From Mesocentrotus franciscanus (Eukaryota > Echinodermata > Echinoidea > Camarodonta > Strongylocentrotidae): a stretch of DNA of 64,000 nucleotides. The translations under genes and the position numbers were made by a program. Numbering within the stretch: the stretch's first letter is position 1; each line of letters opens with the position of its first letter. Where the stretch lies: NCBI GenBank assembly GCA_037976565.1, contig CP137668.1:26413906-26477905 (forward strand). The letters are read 5' to 3'. The notes below the pieces were generated by a model that worked only from the letters and a program-made list of their open reading frames with translations, was not told the origin of the DNA and did not search any database. This document shows positions 46,781 to 59,111 of the stretch, piece by piece.

Positions 46781-48017
46781 CTGCAGTTTTAGTTTCAACC
46801 ACCTCGTATCGGAAAGAGGCCCTTATTGTGGCTTATTAGTGTGTAGAATCTCTTCAATAATGGTCCTGGAATGGATCCTAATATCATGAATTTATTTATT
46901 TTCTGTAATTTGCTTGAAAACTTGATAAAACGCATAAATCTTGTCCTGTATGCTATAACCAGTTTGTGTGGACAGGTCACATGACAATGTTGGCTGAAGT
47001 CAGACAGGAACAGCCTTGAAAGATCAGGAATATGATGAATTTGGCCACAACATTTTTAAAATGATTTTCTATTAAATTTGAGTCATGTATATGGGCATAT
47101 ATCCAAGCTGTTAAGCACAGCCATGGAGTCATGGACTTGCATATGTGGCTCAGTGTCATGGAGCACCCCCCCCCTAAAAGAAAGAATATGAAAATGAGGT
47201 ATAATTGTGGTAAAATACTCGACCATCAAATGATCTCTGAAATGGAAATCCGTTTACTGTTTAGTTGAGTTTTGACACCCTTACATGAATATAAACAAAA
47301 TTTTCTCATGCTATGACTATTTCCAAATTCTTCACTTTACAAGTATCCCCACTTTATTTTTTAACATCAACATCAAATTGGCGAATTGTCTGTAAAACTC
47401 TGTGTTGTCTTCTATTCCGATTGTGTGTCTGTGTGTGTGGGGGGGGGGTAACGATGGGGTAGTCCCTGCGTGGCAAGATGAACGTCAACAAATTATGTTT
47501 CTACTCACCCTGCCAGATGGCATGGCAGAAAGAGGATGTTGGCGAACGGAGAAAGGGGATGTCTAAAAATGAAAGCGAACGTTATCGGGGAGCACCAGTG
47601 AGCGCTTCGTCATTGGATGGTGTTGTGGTTGTGGTTTAGAGATTTTGCTCCGAGGGGGTTTCCATTATTGGCGTTTGGCTCGGGTCGGTCGACCAGGCTC
47701 TGCCCGACCTTCTGTCTTTCGTGTTTCCTCCCGCTGTTGCTCCGAGGGCAACTTTGAGTTAATAAGAAGAGAAGATGTGAGGATACCTTGATACATGGCA
47801 TTGACATGTAGGCTACGTGTTGTGACTCTTCTCTCCTTCTCACCCTCTCTCTTTATATATTTTTCCTCTTTAATATACTCTTCCTCACTCTGCTTTTTCT
47901 CCTTCCTCTACTTTTTCTCCTTCCTCTACTTTCTCAATTTATTTTACTTTCTCTATCTCTCCCCTCCTTTCGCTATCTCTCTCTCCCACCTCTCCCTCTT
48001 TCCCTCCCCTTCCCCCC

Positions 48018-48049
<32 letters not shown>

Positions 48050-49115
48050 TCATTCCATTCCAAGAAGGTTTGTCCATCAAATATTATGAATGTGAATATT
48101 TCAGTGTTCATAAGCTCAAGCAACTGCTGAATGATCCTCCTATAATTATTTTCCACACTGTTATGAAACAACTATGTTCCTGCATCAAAACATATCACTA
48201 TTTACAAACATGTCTATTACTTGCATCAGAGGTGATCAAACTTTCCTAATGCATAAAATGTTATCAAAACAGAGATGATTCAGACTCGCACTTCATTTCA
48301 AGTCCATTAAAGTACTGTCACTTTTAGTCTGACAGCTTTTCAAGTCCTAATTTGGGCTTGCGAAACTGAAAGATGAAACTCCTCTCCAGCTCCACTCCAG
48401 CGTTTAATCTCATTCTGCCCTACATGTATGTCATAGTGACAAAGCAGTAATATGAATACTTTCTGCTTTTTCCTCTTTATTTTGATGAATGGAGTTTGTA
48501 GAGCAGACACCATTGTCGTCTCTGAATCAAGCTATTGGCTGAAGTGCCGAATCCTCTTGCATGACCTTATGACCTCCATAGAGTTCAAGTCAGTGTCACA
48601 TGCATGTTTAGAAACCCACCTCTTTGGAGTCTCAATCACAAGCTACTATAAATATTATGGTGACTAGAGCCTAGGAGAGAACAAGAGAGCGGGGAAAATG
48701 GGAGAATCAACCCTGTTGGTGTCACCTCATATACATGTACAAAGTTCAAACGAGTTATTGTTAGCGGAGTCGAAAATGACCCCCTATTTTGCATACTTCA
48801 AGTGCATTTTCAACGGAATATGACCCCATTTTGTGTAAAAAAGGGCACAAAATTGGCTCTAAAGAAAAATACTCAAAGTCAATTTGAATATGTACCACCG
48901 GGAATCACCCCACCCCCAAAATAGTCTTGAAAGCCACCTTGAGCTCTCAACTTGTGTGGAATTCCTCAGATTTTCCTTTTTTTTGTTTTTTTGAGCCAAT
49001 AGTTGTTCATGTTTTTTATCCATGGATAAAGTCATGCTGAGTTTGTTTTGTTGGAATGTCACCAATATCATGCCATCGTACATGAAGGTCAGATTATATT
49101 CAACTACACATACAT
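46781..49115. other. no gene; GC-richer patch and CT microsatellite
   Basis: The GC-richer 47580-47770 patch has short open frames on both strands but no recognisable protein. A C/T microsatellite fills 47825-48050. Nothing else is supported. Confidence 0.45.
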
Positions 49116-49131
49116 TTAGGATGTGTACCTA

Positions 49132-49290
49132 GAAATGAGGGCAGGTTTATTATCATTATCATTATCAGTTAAAAATTTTAGCATGGCGTTGGTAACTTCT
49201 TGTTGGACAAGTTCATGGGTCTCAACCTGTTCTTTTATACTCGAATTGCTTGCTGAGAGACTCGTGATGGGGAAAGAGTGAATTGAATTT
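49132..49290 (-). other. unrecognised protein-like ORF fragment
   Basis: The minus-strand frame reads MENSIHSFPITSLSASNSS, then KEQVETHELVQQEVTNAMLK and a GATAAT microsatellite. The middle looks like an amphipathic helix. It is cut at its 5' side by the MITE at 49295. I do not recognise the family; an old exon or retroelement piece is possible. Confidence 0.2.
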
Positions 49291-49294
49291 TCCA

Positions 49295-49539
49295 TTAAAG
49301 GGGAAGTCCACCCTGATTTTAAGTTTGTTTTAATGGAAGCAGAAAATTGTGTGAAACAGGTCAGTGAATGTTTGAGCAAAAAAAAAAATTAAGAATAAAA
49401 AAGTGATGAATTTTTGAAAGTGCAAATTCATAACTCTCCTTTTTTTAATCGGATATTGCTCAAGCTTTCACTTATTTGTTTCTCTCATTTTTCTGCTTTT
49501 ATTAAAACCAACTTATTATCAGGGTGGACTTGCCCTTAA
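49295..49539. mobile_element. TTAA MITE family B, complete, 245 bp
   Basis: TTAA at 49295-49298 and 49536-49539 flanks ends AGGGGAAGTCCACCCTGA and TCAGGGTGGACTTGCCC, a near-perfect inverted pair. A subterminal GTTTTAAT and ATTAAAAC pair continues the foldback. Confidence 0.9.
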
Positions 49540-49638
49540 AAAACAGCTTATAAGGATTTTAAGGAACACAAAAAATGTGGTTAATCTACAGGTTTTCATG
49601 ATATAATTGACAGCTAAGGGAGGTCTATGCTAATAATA

Positions 49639-50966
49639 GGGCCTTTTCGTTTGGCACGTCCACATAGACGATGTCAGTGATATGACGTCATTTCGGCGAT
49701 TTGCGCATGCGTCGGGTCGTCTCATGTCGTCAGGCCCGATTTGAGGACGCGTTCACCCATGATTTGAGGTTCGTCAGAAAACTCGAACCCCGTCATCTTG
49801 CTATATCGCAGGGTAAATCAGAAGGGAAAGACAGAAAGAGAAAGTGATAGAATGATAAAAACAAAGAACAACATAAGAGAAGGTGATAGAATAGATAATG
49901 AGAAGATAGAAGAGAAGATGAAAGATGGAAAAACAAAGAATAACATAAGGAATGGTAGGAAGAAAATGATAGAACGATAAAAACAAATAATTACATAAGA
50001 AAAGGTGATAGAAGGAAGAAACAAAGAATAACATAAGAAAAGACAGAAAGAGAAGGTGATAGAATGATAAAAACAAAGAACAACAAAAGAGAAGGTGATA
50101 GACGGAAGAAATAAAGAATAACATAAAAGGAAAGACAGAAAGAGAAAATGATAAAGCATAGATATTCGAAAGATAAAAGAAAAGAAGATAAAATAAAAGA
50201 AAAGAAAAGATGAAAGATTGAAAAACAAAGAATATCATAAGGAAAGATGGAAAGAGGAAATTAATAGAATAATAAAAACAAACACTAACAGAAATAAAGA
50301 ATAACATAAGGAAAGACAGAAAGAGAAGGTGATAGAATGATAAAAACAAACACTAACATAAGAGAAGGTGATAGAAGGAAGAAATAAAGAAATACATAAG
50401 GAAAGGCAGAAGGAGAAAATGAGCATAGATAATGGAAAGATAGAAGAAAAGATGAAAGATGGAAAAACAAAGAATAACATAAGGAAAGATAGAAAGAGGA
50501 AATTAATAGAATAATAAAAACAAACACTAACAGAAATAAAGAATAACATAAGGAAAGAAAGAGAAAATGATAGAATGGTAACAATAAACAATTACATAAG
50601 GAGAGACAGAAAGAGAAAATGATAAAGAATAGAAAATGGAAAGATAGAAGAGAAGATGAAAGATGAAAAAACAGATAATAACATAAGAAAAACAGAGAGA
50701 GTAAAATGATAAAAGGGAAACAAAGAATAACATGACGAAAGATAGAAAAAAAATAATAGAGTAATATACGAAGAATAACATAACAATTGAAAGAGGGAGA
50801 AATTGAATAAGCGAGCGGGGGCCATTACGTCATCGTGTAGAGAACGGGTGTCGACTATATACATACGAAAAGGGTTGTAAAGTAGTGAACAGGCAGGTCG
50901 ACTGCAGCCAATTCGCATCGTTAGAGGACGGGAACGGCGTCCTCGTCCACACAAACGAAAAGCCCC
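49639..50966. mobile_element. TIR element with an internal 1-kb purine minisatellite
   Basis: The ends GGGCCTTTTCGTTTG and CAAACGAAAAGCCCC are inverted with one mismatch, and CGTCCAC and GTCCAC-type motifs lie inside. GC-rich subterminal regions (about 49660-49800 and 50805-50950) enclose an A/G-rich minisatellite, 49801-50800. Its units recombine AAAGACAGAAAGAGAA, GTGATAGAATGATAAAAAC and AAAGAATAACATAAG. The many open frames here are repeat artefacts. Confidence 0.8.
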
Positions 50967-51084
50967 TAATGTCGCCTCTTGTGCCTCTTGCGTGTGCCTG
51001 AGGTTAAAAATTCAGATAATGTTAGTGAATTGACATGGAGCTATTGTCACAGGAGCATGTGTCCTGCAGCCATGAGATATGACC

Positions 51085-51368
51085 AGGGGAGTGTTTCACA
51101 AAGACTAAGATCGACTTTAAGTTGGACATAACTATGGCAGGCAATTCATGCCACTGGTTGCTCTCACTATTGGTCTCTCTATTATGATAATATTTTTTCC
51201 TTCAATAATGAATTATCAAAAAATGTAAATTCTGTAGATTTGTGACCATGATTTGTACATCCCTTCAGAGACCAATGCCAGTAAATGGTAAGAGCAAACA
51301 GTGTCATGAACGGCCTGCCATAGTTAAGTCCAACTTAAGTCAATCTTAGTCTTTGTGAAACACCCCCT
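51085..51368. mobile_element. MITE with GTGTTTCACAAAG ends, copy 3
   Basis: GTGTTTCACAAAGACTAAG on the left and CTTAGTCTTTGTGAAACAC on the right are exact inverted copies. The interior matches the copy at 23433-23696, with an extra TCAATAATGAATTATCAAAA segment shared with the partial copy at 43684. Confidence 0.9.
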
Positions 51369-51580
51369 GGTTCTTTACTTTAACCATAAGTTCAACTCCT
51401 ACTGATTGGTTCATCAATTTTAAAGTTTTGATATGACAGATAGGCCTAAATGTAGGATGTTGGGGGAGTTCCTAATTATTGTACAGAAAAATGAAGTCCT
51501 AGGCTACTACAATGTTTTCTAATATTAGACTAGAAGAGGAGCACTATAAACTTATTGTATGATTATACGACTCTAGTTGT

Positions 51581-51897
51581 ATAGACCATTTTCGTAATGT
51601 TATAAAATTTAATGCATGAATCTGTGTTATTAAGTGTTGTGTTACAAATTATTTCATTCACTTGATAAGAATAATAGTATTTCAATCTAGACAGAATCCG
51701 AACTGCATACATTAGTTGTTGCCAGGTAGGACAAACTTTATGGCTTGACCTACCGAGCAACACTTAATATATGCAGTTTGCATTCTGACTATTGAAATAC
51801 TATTATTCTTATCAGGTGAATGAAATAATTTGTAATAATTTTGGCACTTCACAAAGACTTATGTATTAAATTTGGTTACATTATGAAAATGGCCTAT
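51581..51897. mobile_element. near-full-length foldback element, about 317 bp
   Basis: ATAGACCATTTTCGTAATG at the left pairs with CATTATGAAAATGGCCTAT at the right. Long inner arms around AAGAATAATAGTATTTCAAT and ATTGAAATACTATTATTCTT pair strongly, leaving a small centre near 51720-51750. Confidence 0.85.
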
Positions 51898-52620
51898 TCT
51901 GGTATTCTGAATAGTGGGCCAGAAAAAAGGCTAGAGAAAATGTAATCATTCACCTTGAGTAAAATATAAAGTCACTACCACTTCACTCTCCTCTCATTTC
52001 CTTCCTGCTCAATTCCCACTAAACTTCTTTTTTTATTTTGGTTTTGTTTTATCTAACCGCTTTTGTTTAGTCATTATATGATTGGATATAATGCTTTTTG
52101 TTGCCTTAGATTCAATTCACAAGATATTTTTCCCCCTTCTTGTTTATTCCTTTTCCCTTCTTCTTCCCTTCCCTTTTTTTTACCTTGTTCATTGATGTTC
52201 AATTCTTCTCGGCATTTGACAGGTATTGGGTCTAGCCGTCTATGCTTTGGAAAGTCACAAATGTAAAAGCACAACTGTAGAATAAGATTTCTCAATGAAT
52301 CACATGTCTGAAGGCCAGTCAGCAAGGCCACAGTTTAGGGAAGGATGTGGATAGTTGTAATTTCGAACATTCAGTTGTGGTTTGTTAGATTTTGACGATG
52401 ATGATGATGTTATTCTTGATAACGGTTGTATTCTGCACAGATTTGACCTTCTTCTTTGTAATTTTTTGATGAATTATCAATTGGGCAAATGCTACCCATG
52501 ATTATACTGTCAATCAGATATTTTAGTAAAAATAATAATGAATAAAAAATAATTCAATTTCTCCTTTTAATATTTACAGTTTTCTCAAAATTTCTTTCTT
52601 GAATTTATTCTTTGTTACAG
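51898..52620. other. no feature seen before the candidate exon
   Basis: AT-rich sequence with a short pyrimidine run near 52135-52180. No gene supported. Confidence 0.45.
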
Positions 52621-52683
52621 AGCAAGAGGAGGTTCCAATAGTGAGACAAGATGATGCTGTAGATGTAGATGTACATCAACAAG
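52621..52683 (+). CDS. candidate small internal exon
   Basis: An acceptor, TTCTTTGTTACAG, and a donor, AAG|GTGGGT, bracket 63 nt. Only one frame is open through it, giving EQEEVPIVRQDDAVDVDVHQQ. The size, splice sites and acidic composition fit an internal exon, but no neighbours in frame were found and the family is not recognised. A C-run and CT microsatellite (52730-52770) follow and generate artefactual open frames. Confidence 0.25.
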
Positions 52684-54040
52684 GTGGGTGCTTATATATC
52701 TCTTCTTTTCCCCTACTCCCCCACTCTCTCACCCCCCCCCCCCTCTCTCTCTCTCTCTCTCTATCCCTCTATCCCTCTATCCCTCAATCTCCTCTCACCT
52801 TCCCATGTCTCCCTTTCCTTAACCCCCACCCCTCTTGGCTCTTTCCCTTTCCCCATCTCACCCTTCTCTCCCCCACCATGACTCTTTCCATTCCCTTCCC
52901 CTCGACCCCTTCTCTTTCCCTTCCCCTTCCTCCATCTCGTCCTACATCTCTCCCCAAACTCCTCCACCCTTCCTATTAATTATTGAAATGACCAGACATG
53001 TACAGTATCGTACGCTACATGTAGCAAGGGTTGTTCTTTCCTTGTACATAGTTGGTTCGTTTCAGTAGGTCCCTGCTTTGTTTCAGTGATTGTAACAACT
53101 AACCAAATTTTTACAGTTTTCCCCGGTCACCTTCTGCCCTCTTAATGAGTAAATCCCTATTGTATCCTCCCATCTCCTGATGTGATATTGAAATAATCCT
53201 TACGTATTGTATGCATTTGACCCCACGTGGTGATCCCATCTTTGAAGCTTGGAACATTTGTGGCATTTTGCGTCAAGGGTCGCGACAACGTTGGTCTTGT
53301 GAAACAGAGTAGGCCAGCTTGGAAATTGCAATCATCCGTGAGATAAAAATCGGTCTAAATGTAGACTTGAGGAGCGATGGAGGTTACACAGGGTCACACA
53401 AAGCCACATCCTCTCGTGATAAAGGGGTACCTTGATGCCCATGAGCGTGGGATGTCTTGTCAAGAAAGGGTGATGCCCAGTTTTCACAGGATATTTGGGA
53501 ACAATTCAGGGCACACTATTTCAAAGTATACTAAATGCAAAGAGCTTTGATAGCAGACTGAATGGTTCATAGAATATTGCTTCTGGAGATCACTGCAGGC
53601 TGGTCAACAAACAAAAATTTAAACATTTAAAATTTAAACTGGGAATGGACTGACATTTGTGAAGCACAGTCTTTGTGGCCAGAGTCCAGAGGCCAGAGGC
53701 TTGCTTTAAGGCTATATTAAAAGTTCTTACATGCTCTCTGGTGAAATCTGAGCCATTTTGGAAATTTTTAAAACAAATTTCATGACTATTTCAGAAGAAA
53801 AAAAAATTGAACAGGAATTGGTAACTTATCTCTGATTTTCAAACCTGTAATTTCAATGTTAAAATCCCTTGAGGACCATGGCACACTGTCTTTGAGGTAG
53901 TACTTCAAATTGTGTTGAAATTTTACACCCAAAGCGGGACATAGAGATGCTCATCCATACATGATTGATATTTTCTTAGCAGGAACTATGAAAAAAAAAT
54001 GTGTGATTGCTGCATTTTTCTCAATTATTTATTACTTTAG
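52684..54040. other. no gene; C/T-rich tract
   Basis: A pyrimidine-rich tract fills 52700-52960. The rest has no supported feature. Confidence 0.45.
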
Positions 54041-54283
54041 GTCTCTATCAAGACTTCTGACCCTTCTGAAACACCAAAAGAACCCGTCATATCTTTCATG
54101 CCCCTTTTCTCCCATTTCTCCCATTTCTCCCATACACTGTTTTGTCTAAACATGCTGGAATGCCAATGTATGGAGGAAGAGTTGGAGATAATTCTCAGAG
54201 TGACATTTCGCAGTGAAAGAAAGAGTGAGAAATGGTACCCCTCAGTCATGAAATCACTATCTGACTACAAACTTGATTTATGA
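54041..54283 (+). CDS. candidate terminal exon, 80 codons
   Basis: An acceptor-like TTATTTATTACTTTAG precedes an open frame: VSIKTSDPSETPKEPVISF, a short SHFSHFSH repeat from a CCCATTTCT microsatellite, then MEEELEIILRVTFRSERKSE and KWYPSVMKSLSDYKLDL and a stop. The second half has a balanced protein-like composition. No domain is recognised. It is on the same strand as the 52621 candidate, but the two do not join in frame directly, so an intervening exon would be needed. Confidence 0.25.
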   Translation, partial: VSIKTSDPSETPKEPVISFMPLFSHFSHFSHTLFCLNMLECQCMEEELEIILRVTFRSERKSEKWYPSVMKSLSDYKLDL

Positions 54284-54757
54284 TGGGGAAAAAACAATAA
54301 CCTTGCGAGTTGCAGCAGAAACAGATAGGCAGGGATGGAGAGCTAGAGGGTGAGAGACTGACAGAGAGAGAGAGAGAAAGAGAGGGAGACATAGCATAGA
54401 CAGAGAGAAAAAATGTGAGAGGGGGGTGGAGTAGAGAGACAGACAGACAGACAGACAGAGGGGGATGGAGGGAGGAATAAAGAGAGGGAGAGAGAAAGGT
54501 TAAGAAAGAGAGAGATGGGGGAGGGGAGTGTAGGGGTAGGGTGAGAGAGACAGAGGTATCACCCCTGTTACACCAATCTTATCGGGTACCCATTTATGCA
54601 CCTGGGTGGAAAGTGGCAAATAGAGGGAAGGGGTGCAACAGAAAGTGAGACGGGAGGGAGAAGAGGTGCATTGTGCAAGAACAAGTAAGACAAATGAAAG
54701 AGAGTTAGAGACTGAGGGAAACAGAGGAAGCGACAAGAGATAGACAATAAGACAAAC
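54284..54757. repeat. GA-rich purine microsatellite
   Basis: GA, GGA and GACA simple repeats dominate 54345-54560, including a short (GACA)n run near 54440. Minus-strand open frames here are low complexity. Confidence 0.75.
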
Positions 54758-55171
54758 AGCCTTTTCACACACAGCTAAAATTCATTGTATCTAGAGCTGA
54801 TTAGTTTAAAGCGCTTTAACGCAACAGCTTTAAACAGCTTTAAAGAAAATTTTCCCTGTGTGAACGTCGTTTATACAATGTTCGGATAGATACGAAGTCG
54901 CGATTCATACGCCCCTAAAAGCAGGCTGCAGATACGAAGTGCGTATCTAGAGAGCTTGACATTTTGTGTGTGCAAGGTTATACATGCTTAAACGCGTGTT
55001 TAAACGCTCAGTAGGGCCATTGCGCATTTACGAGCAGTGACAGAGCAGTGAATCTGGAACGACCGCACCGAAATTTTCTGTGTGCGAAAGATGTTGTATC
55101 TAAAGCTGATTAGTTTAAAGCTCTTTAAACTAATCAGCTTTAAAGAATTTTACCCGTGTGTGAAAAGGCTG
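54758..55171. mobile_element. MITE with CAGCCTTTTCACAC ends
   Basis: CAGCCTTTTCACAC and GTGTGAAAAGGCTG are exact inverted ends. The interior repeats AGCTGATTAGTTTAAAG, CAGCTTTAAA and GATACGAAGT motifs in both orientations and contains a 42-bp perfect palindrome (55101-55142). Confidence 0.85.
55101..55142. repeat. 42-bp palindrome, 20-bp arms with 2-nt centre
   Basis: The arm starting TAAAGCTGATTAG is perfectly mirrored by one ending CTAATCAGCTTTA, with CT between the arms. Confidence 0.9.
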
Positions 55172-58100
55172 AAAGAGACAGATAGGAGATAGAGATGGAG
55201 ACAGTAGCAATGAGCAGTCTGTGCATGCATAATAGGTGGAAGGATGTGGTGCCTAGTGGCTTGAGGAGCTTGTCCAAATGGGGGGAGACAAACAAATCAA
55301 GACAACTTTTCTTTTTGTATAGCTAGATGCTATATTTTCAGAGATAGTAATCACTATCAGTCTAGGCATCGAGTCTTATTACCGCTTTCTTGATTGTTAT
55401 CATGAATATCTCGAACAAGTTCAGCAACTCGCTCTTTTTACTTCTCGATACTTCCAGTCCATCCCCTTTTTCACCCCTGTCCTTACCCCTTCTCCTCTCC
55501 TTACCCATCTCATCTCTAACTCAATTCAAGGGGCTGTGATTATCATTAGATGCAACTTAATGCTTGAGATGGAATCTCAAGTGCTTTGTATCGTCTCTTC
55601 TATGGTATTTATTCTCTTCAGTCACCCTAATTATTTGATTGTCATTTGACTTTGAAACTTCTTGCCAGTTGCCATAGAGAAAAATGTGGCAACCCCAGTG
55701 TCCTATCCAATACTACTTTACTTTTCTCTACCTTCCCTCTCTTTCACCACATTTTATTCCTATTGTTATCATCCCAATTTTACTCGATCATCTCCTTCAT
55801 ATCAGTTTTTCTTGATAAAGATGTACATGTAGGCCTATAGTGTAGATATATGGCTAATTGAAATCATTGAGATTAGGTTAGATATTAGTTACAACCCTTA
55901 CAGTGATCAATACTTTTCAGAAATCATCAATACTATGTTGATTTCCTGCAAAATCTCAATTATCATTAAAATTTCCATTACATATCCGGGTACATGTATG
56001 CAAAGTTTGTGTTGATTTTACTTATCTCAAGATGGCATATTTACTTTGATATAATATCCTGGTAAACAAAACTTGTTCCATACACAGTTAACTGTTTTGG
56101 GTGCTACAACCTTTTTTTAAATATAAATTCTCCCATTTTCCTCACCTTCCCTTTAATAGGTGGGTATCCCTGCCCTTCTGTGAGTTGCCCCCATAACACC
56201 CCCCCCCCCCAATCAGCTCCATCCCCTAAACAACTATGAATGTGAGTTTGAGAAGATGGAGGCCTCACTCGTCGGTAGAGGAAATAATCAATGGTGACGT
56301 CTATATCGTTATCTCGTATCATTTCATTGTATTTCCTGTGTAAACTGATTGATTTGAAGACTATCCTGAATGTGCATTTAGAAAATACGTTGGGGAGAGG
56401 GATTTATAAACTAAACATATTTAGATGAAATTATTTGATTGTTGATTGATAATGTTATATTTCCTGGAAAACAAGTCTCGCTGTATTTAGATGAAAATAT
56501 CTCTCATTTTGAAAAATTGTTATAGGGGAAAACTAACCTGGATTGGCAAATTGCTATGAATTAGATCAGAATATTAGATAAAGAAATTATAAGTGATTTA
56601 GCGAAGTTTTTTTTATTGCAGTATTAATTTTTCTTGGCTTTTGATCTTTTTCTTTCTTATGAATATTCAACTTATCTGCATTCTTCAGCAGTTTATGTCT
56701 AGAACTCTTTTTCTTTCTCTCAAGCCAACTGTCTTTCTAGGTAAGATTACTGTATTTTCCTTTAAAAGTTTCATGTGATTTGTAGATTCTGTTCAACCTG
56801 ATTATAGACTGATTTAATTACAAGGAGAGACATTAATTCAACATTAAGAAATCATTTTAAAGTTAATCTTGAGCTCTGGTATAGGAATCGTATTTTGAGA
56901 GAAAATTGCTATGATTTATTCTGGATTGTTTATCCTGGACTGTTTATCCTGCAGTAGATTGGTTGTTTGAACCTGTGAAATAAAAACAAACGCACAAAAA
57001 CTTACTGGGCATCATCTTTGATAAAAACCACATCTCACACTTGCAAATAGTGACCTATGTTTATGCCGTGTCGAGCCTACTTACCCGGACTTCCTTATCT
57101 TTCTATGCTCATTACTCAGCCACTATCCATTTTCTTCCAAAATTGTTTGGCACATGTCATTTATTTGTAATCTTGAACATTCAGTGTAAGTTTCATTGGA
57201 TTCTGTGAGAATTTATTTTCTATATTTACCAGAACTCAAGTTTATCTTTAAGTGCATTAGGTCATTCCAGACATTATCTTAGCAGGAATAATAGTTGTTT
57301 TATCTTCTTTCTTCTTTTTTCATGGGCTTCATAATTCTAGCTTCTTATTGGGTAATACAATCACACACAGAAAGAACATGTCTGTTATTAGAGCAAGAAG
57401 GGTGTACGATAAAGATGTATGAGTTAAGGCCCTTCTGGCTTCCAAAAGTTGATGATGCAACTAGCTCTCTTTTCAGTCAGTTACGGTACTATTGCCATAC
57501 AATTGTCTGAACCTTTTGAATCCTCATGTACATGTATTTATTTCCTCCACTAGTGGTTTATTGCTGCGCAGACTGCATATGAATGAGCATAATTCCTTTT
57601 TTCTCTATCAGGCATATACATTGTAAGTTTCATCTGTCTGAACATGGTGTATAATCTGTGAAAAGTTGAAAGAAATTTAACTTTCATGTAATGAGACAAA
57701 ATGACACATTATTAAACTTGTTATTATTGATTTGTGAATATTGTTGTGACAGTCCTATCATTTCTCAACTGTAGATTTTTGAAAATAGAATATGAATCAT
57801 TCATGTAGAAAATACCCTGTGCATGTGCAGTCATACAGGTAATTGAGCATGTCTACATACATGTAGGTCTTGATGCCATTAGATTCAATTCAATGAAGCC
57901 TGTCAATTAAGGACAACCCTGTCATTAAGAAATAATGAATAGAAAGATATTCCGTGAACTATATAAAACAAGGATACAATGTAACAATATCTTGTGTGTT
58001 TGGTCCAACACTAAACTATCAATGGCCCCAACTGAATGTTCAGCCCCCAATCTGCCTCTTCACGTCAACGTTTCTCTGTTCTTTCTATCCATATATATAG

Positions 58101-58296
58101 GCCTAACCGAAAGTCTTTGCTCATTTCCTCTTGCTTTGCGAGACAAGAAACCCATTCCTTCACAACAGGCAGACGGTTAATGGCAGTGATTAGCCCAAAT
58201 TAGCCACATAATGACACATTGTCAAGGTGCTGCTATGCTTGCATGCTTCTGTCTTCTAGTCTAACCTGTGCAGACTCTATTAAAGTGAGATTGCGA
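55172..58296. other. no gene; one mini-hairpin
   Basis: An AGAAGGGTGT to GGCCCTTCTGGCT mini-hairpin sits at 57391-57443. A C-run lies near 56200. No exon is supported. Confidence 0.45.
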
Positions 58297-58935
58297 ATAC
58301 GTGCCTTCACGGTTGTTTCAACGCAAAGCATGCCGGGACAGATTTTAAGTACGGCAGTAGATTTCACCTTCGCCGCGATCAGCTGTTCCATTGCCAACAA
58401 CGGGAATGTTACCCTGTCGAATCAACATGACATCATAATCTTGTACAGGATCCGTTATTCTGCAGTGATTTTCTTTCATTCCAGTATCATTTGTACGGTA
58501 ATAAACCAAAGTCTGTGATTATGTATTTTTATGACGATCCTTCAACCTAAAACACGAATGTTTAGCAGCTTAAAAGGCAAACCACCGACCCAAACTTCAC
58601 ACACACACATTTGAACATATGGGACTACATATTCATACCAAGGAACCCACTCTCATTAGCCCACTTTACTTCGTATTATCAGCTTTATTTTTGAAGGATC
58701 GTCATAACAATACACAATCACAAACTTTGGTTTCTTACTGTACAAATGATACTGGAATGAAAGAAAATCACTGCAGAATAACGCATCCTGTACAAGATTA
58801 TGATGTTGATTCGACGGGATAAAAATCCCGTTGTTGGCAATGGAAAAGCTGATCGCGGCGAAGGTGAAAATCTACTGCCTTACTTAAAATCTGTCCCGGC
58901 ATGCTTTGCGTTGAAACAACCGTGAAGGCACGTAT
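58297..58935. repeat. long inverted repeat, about 245-bp arms with 146-bp loop
   Basis: Left arm 58297-58545 (starting ATACGTGCCTTCACGG) is the reverse complement of 58692-58935 (ending CCGTGAAGGCACGTAT). By eye the arms match at about 90 percent, including AAGCATGCCGGGACAG and GCCGCGATCAGCT. Open frames on either arm are shadows of the repeat. Confidence 0.9.
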
Positions 58936-59111
58936 AGTGTTGTAGTTGGTGGAAGCTCCTAGATCAGAGGCTAAATGAAGAGACTAGTCTGCAGGCAGAT
59001 GTGGGTTGGTCTTGTGGTTGGTTGCCTCTCTGTTCTGCTTGTACCGATAAATCAAGAAAGACTGGAACCGAAGATGAAGTGCCTTTTCAAGGACATTTAT
59101 GTGCAGGTGTC

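Noticed and set aside
47610..47843. Minus-strand 77-codon frame and opposing plus-strand 48-codon frame in a GC-richer patch
   Set aside because: Neither has a splice site at a sensible place or a recognisable family. A GC shift alone lengthens frames.
49801..50954. Several overlapping Phe/Leu/Ser-rich minus-strand frames of 80-180 codons
   Set aside because: They are translations of a purine-only minisatellite; composition, not selection, keeps them open.
58219..58518. 99-codon plus-strand frame starting MSRCCYACMLLSS
   Set aside because: Most of it is one arm of the long inverted repeat, which explains the open frame.
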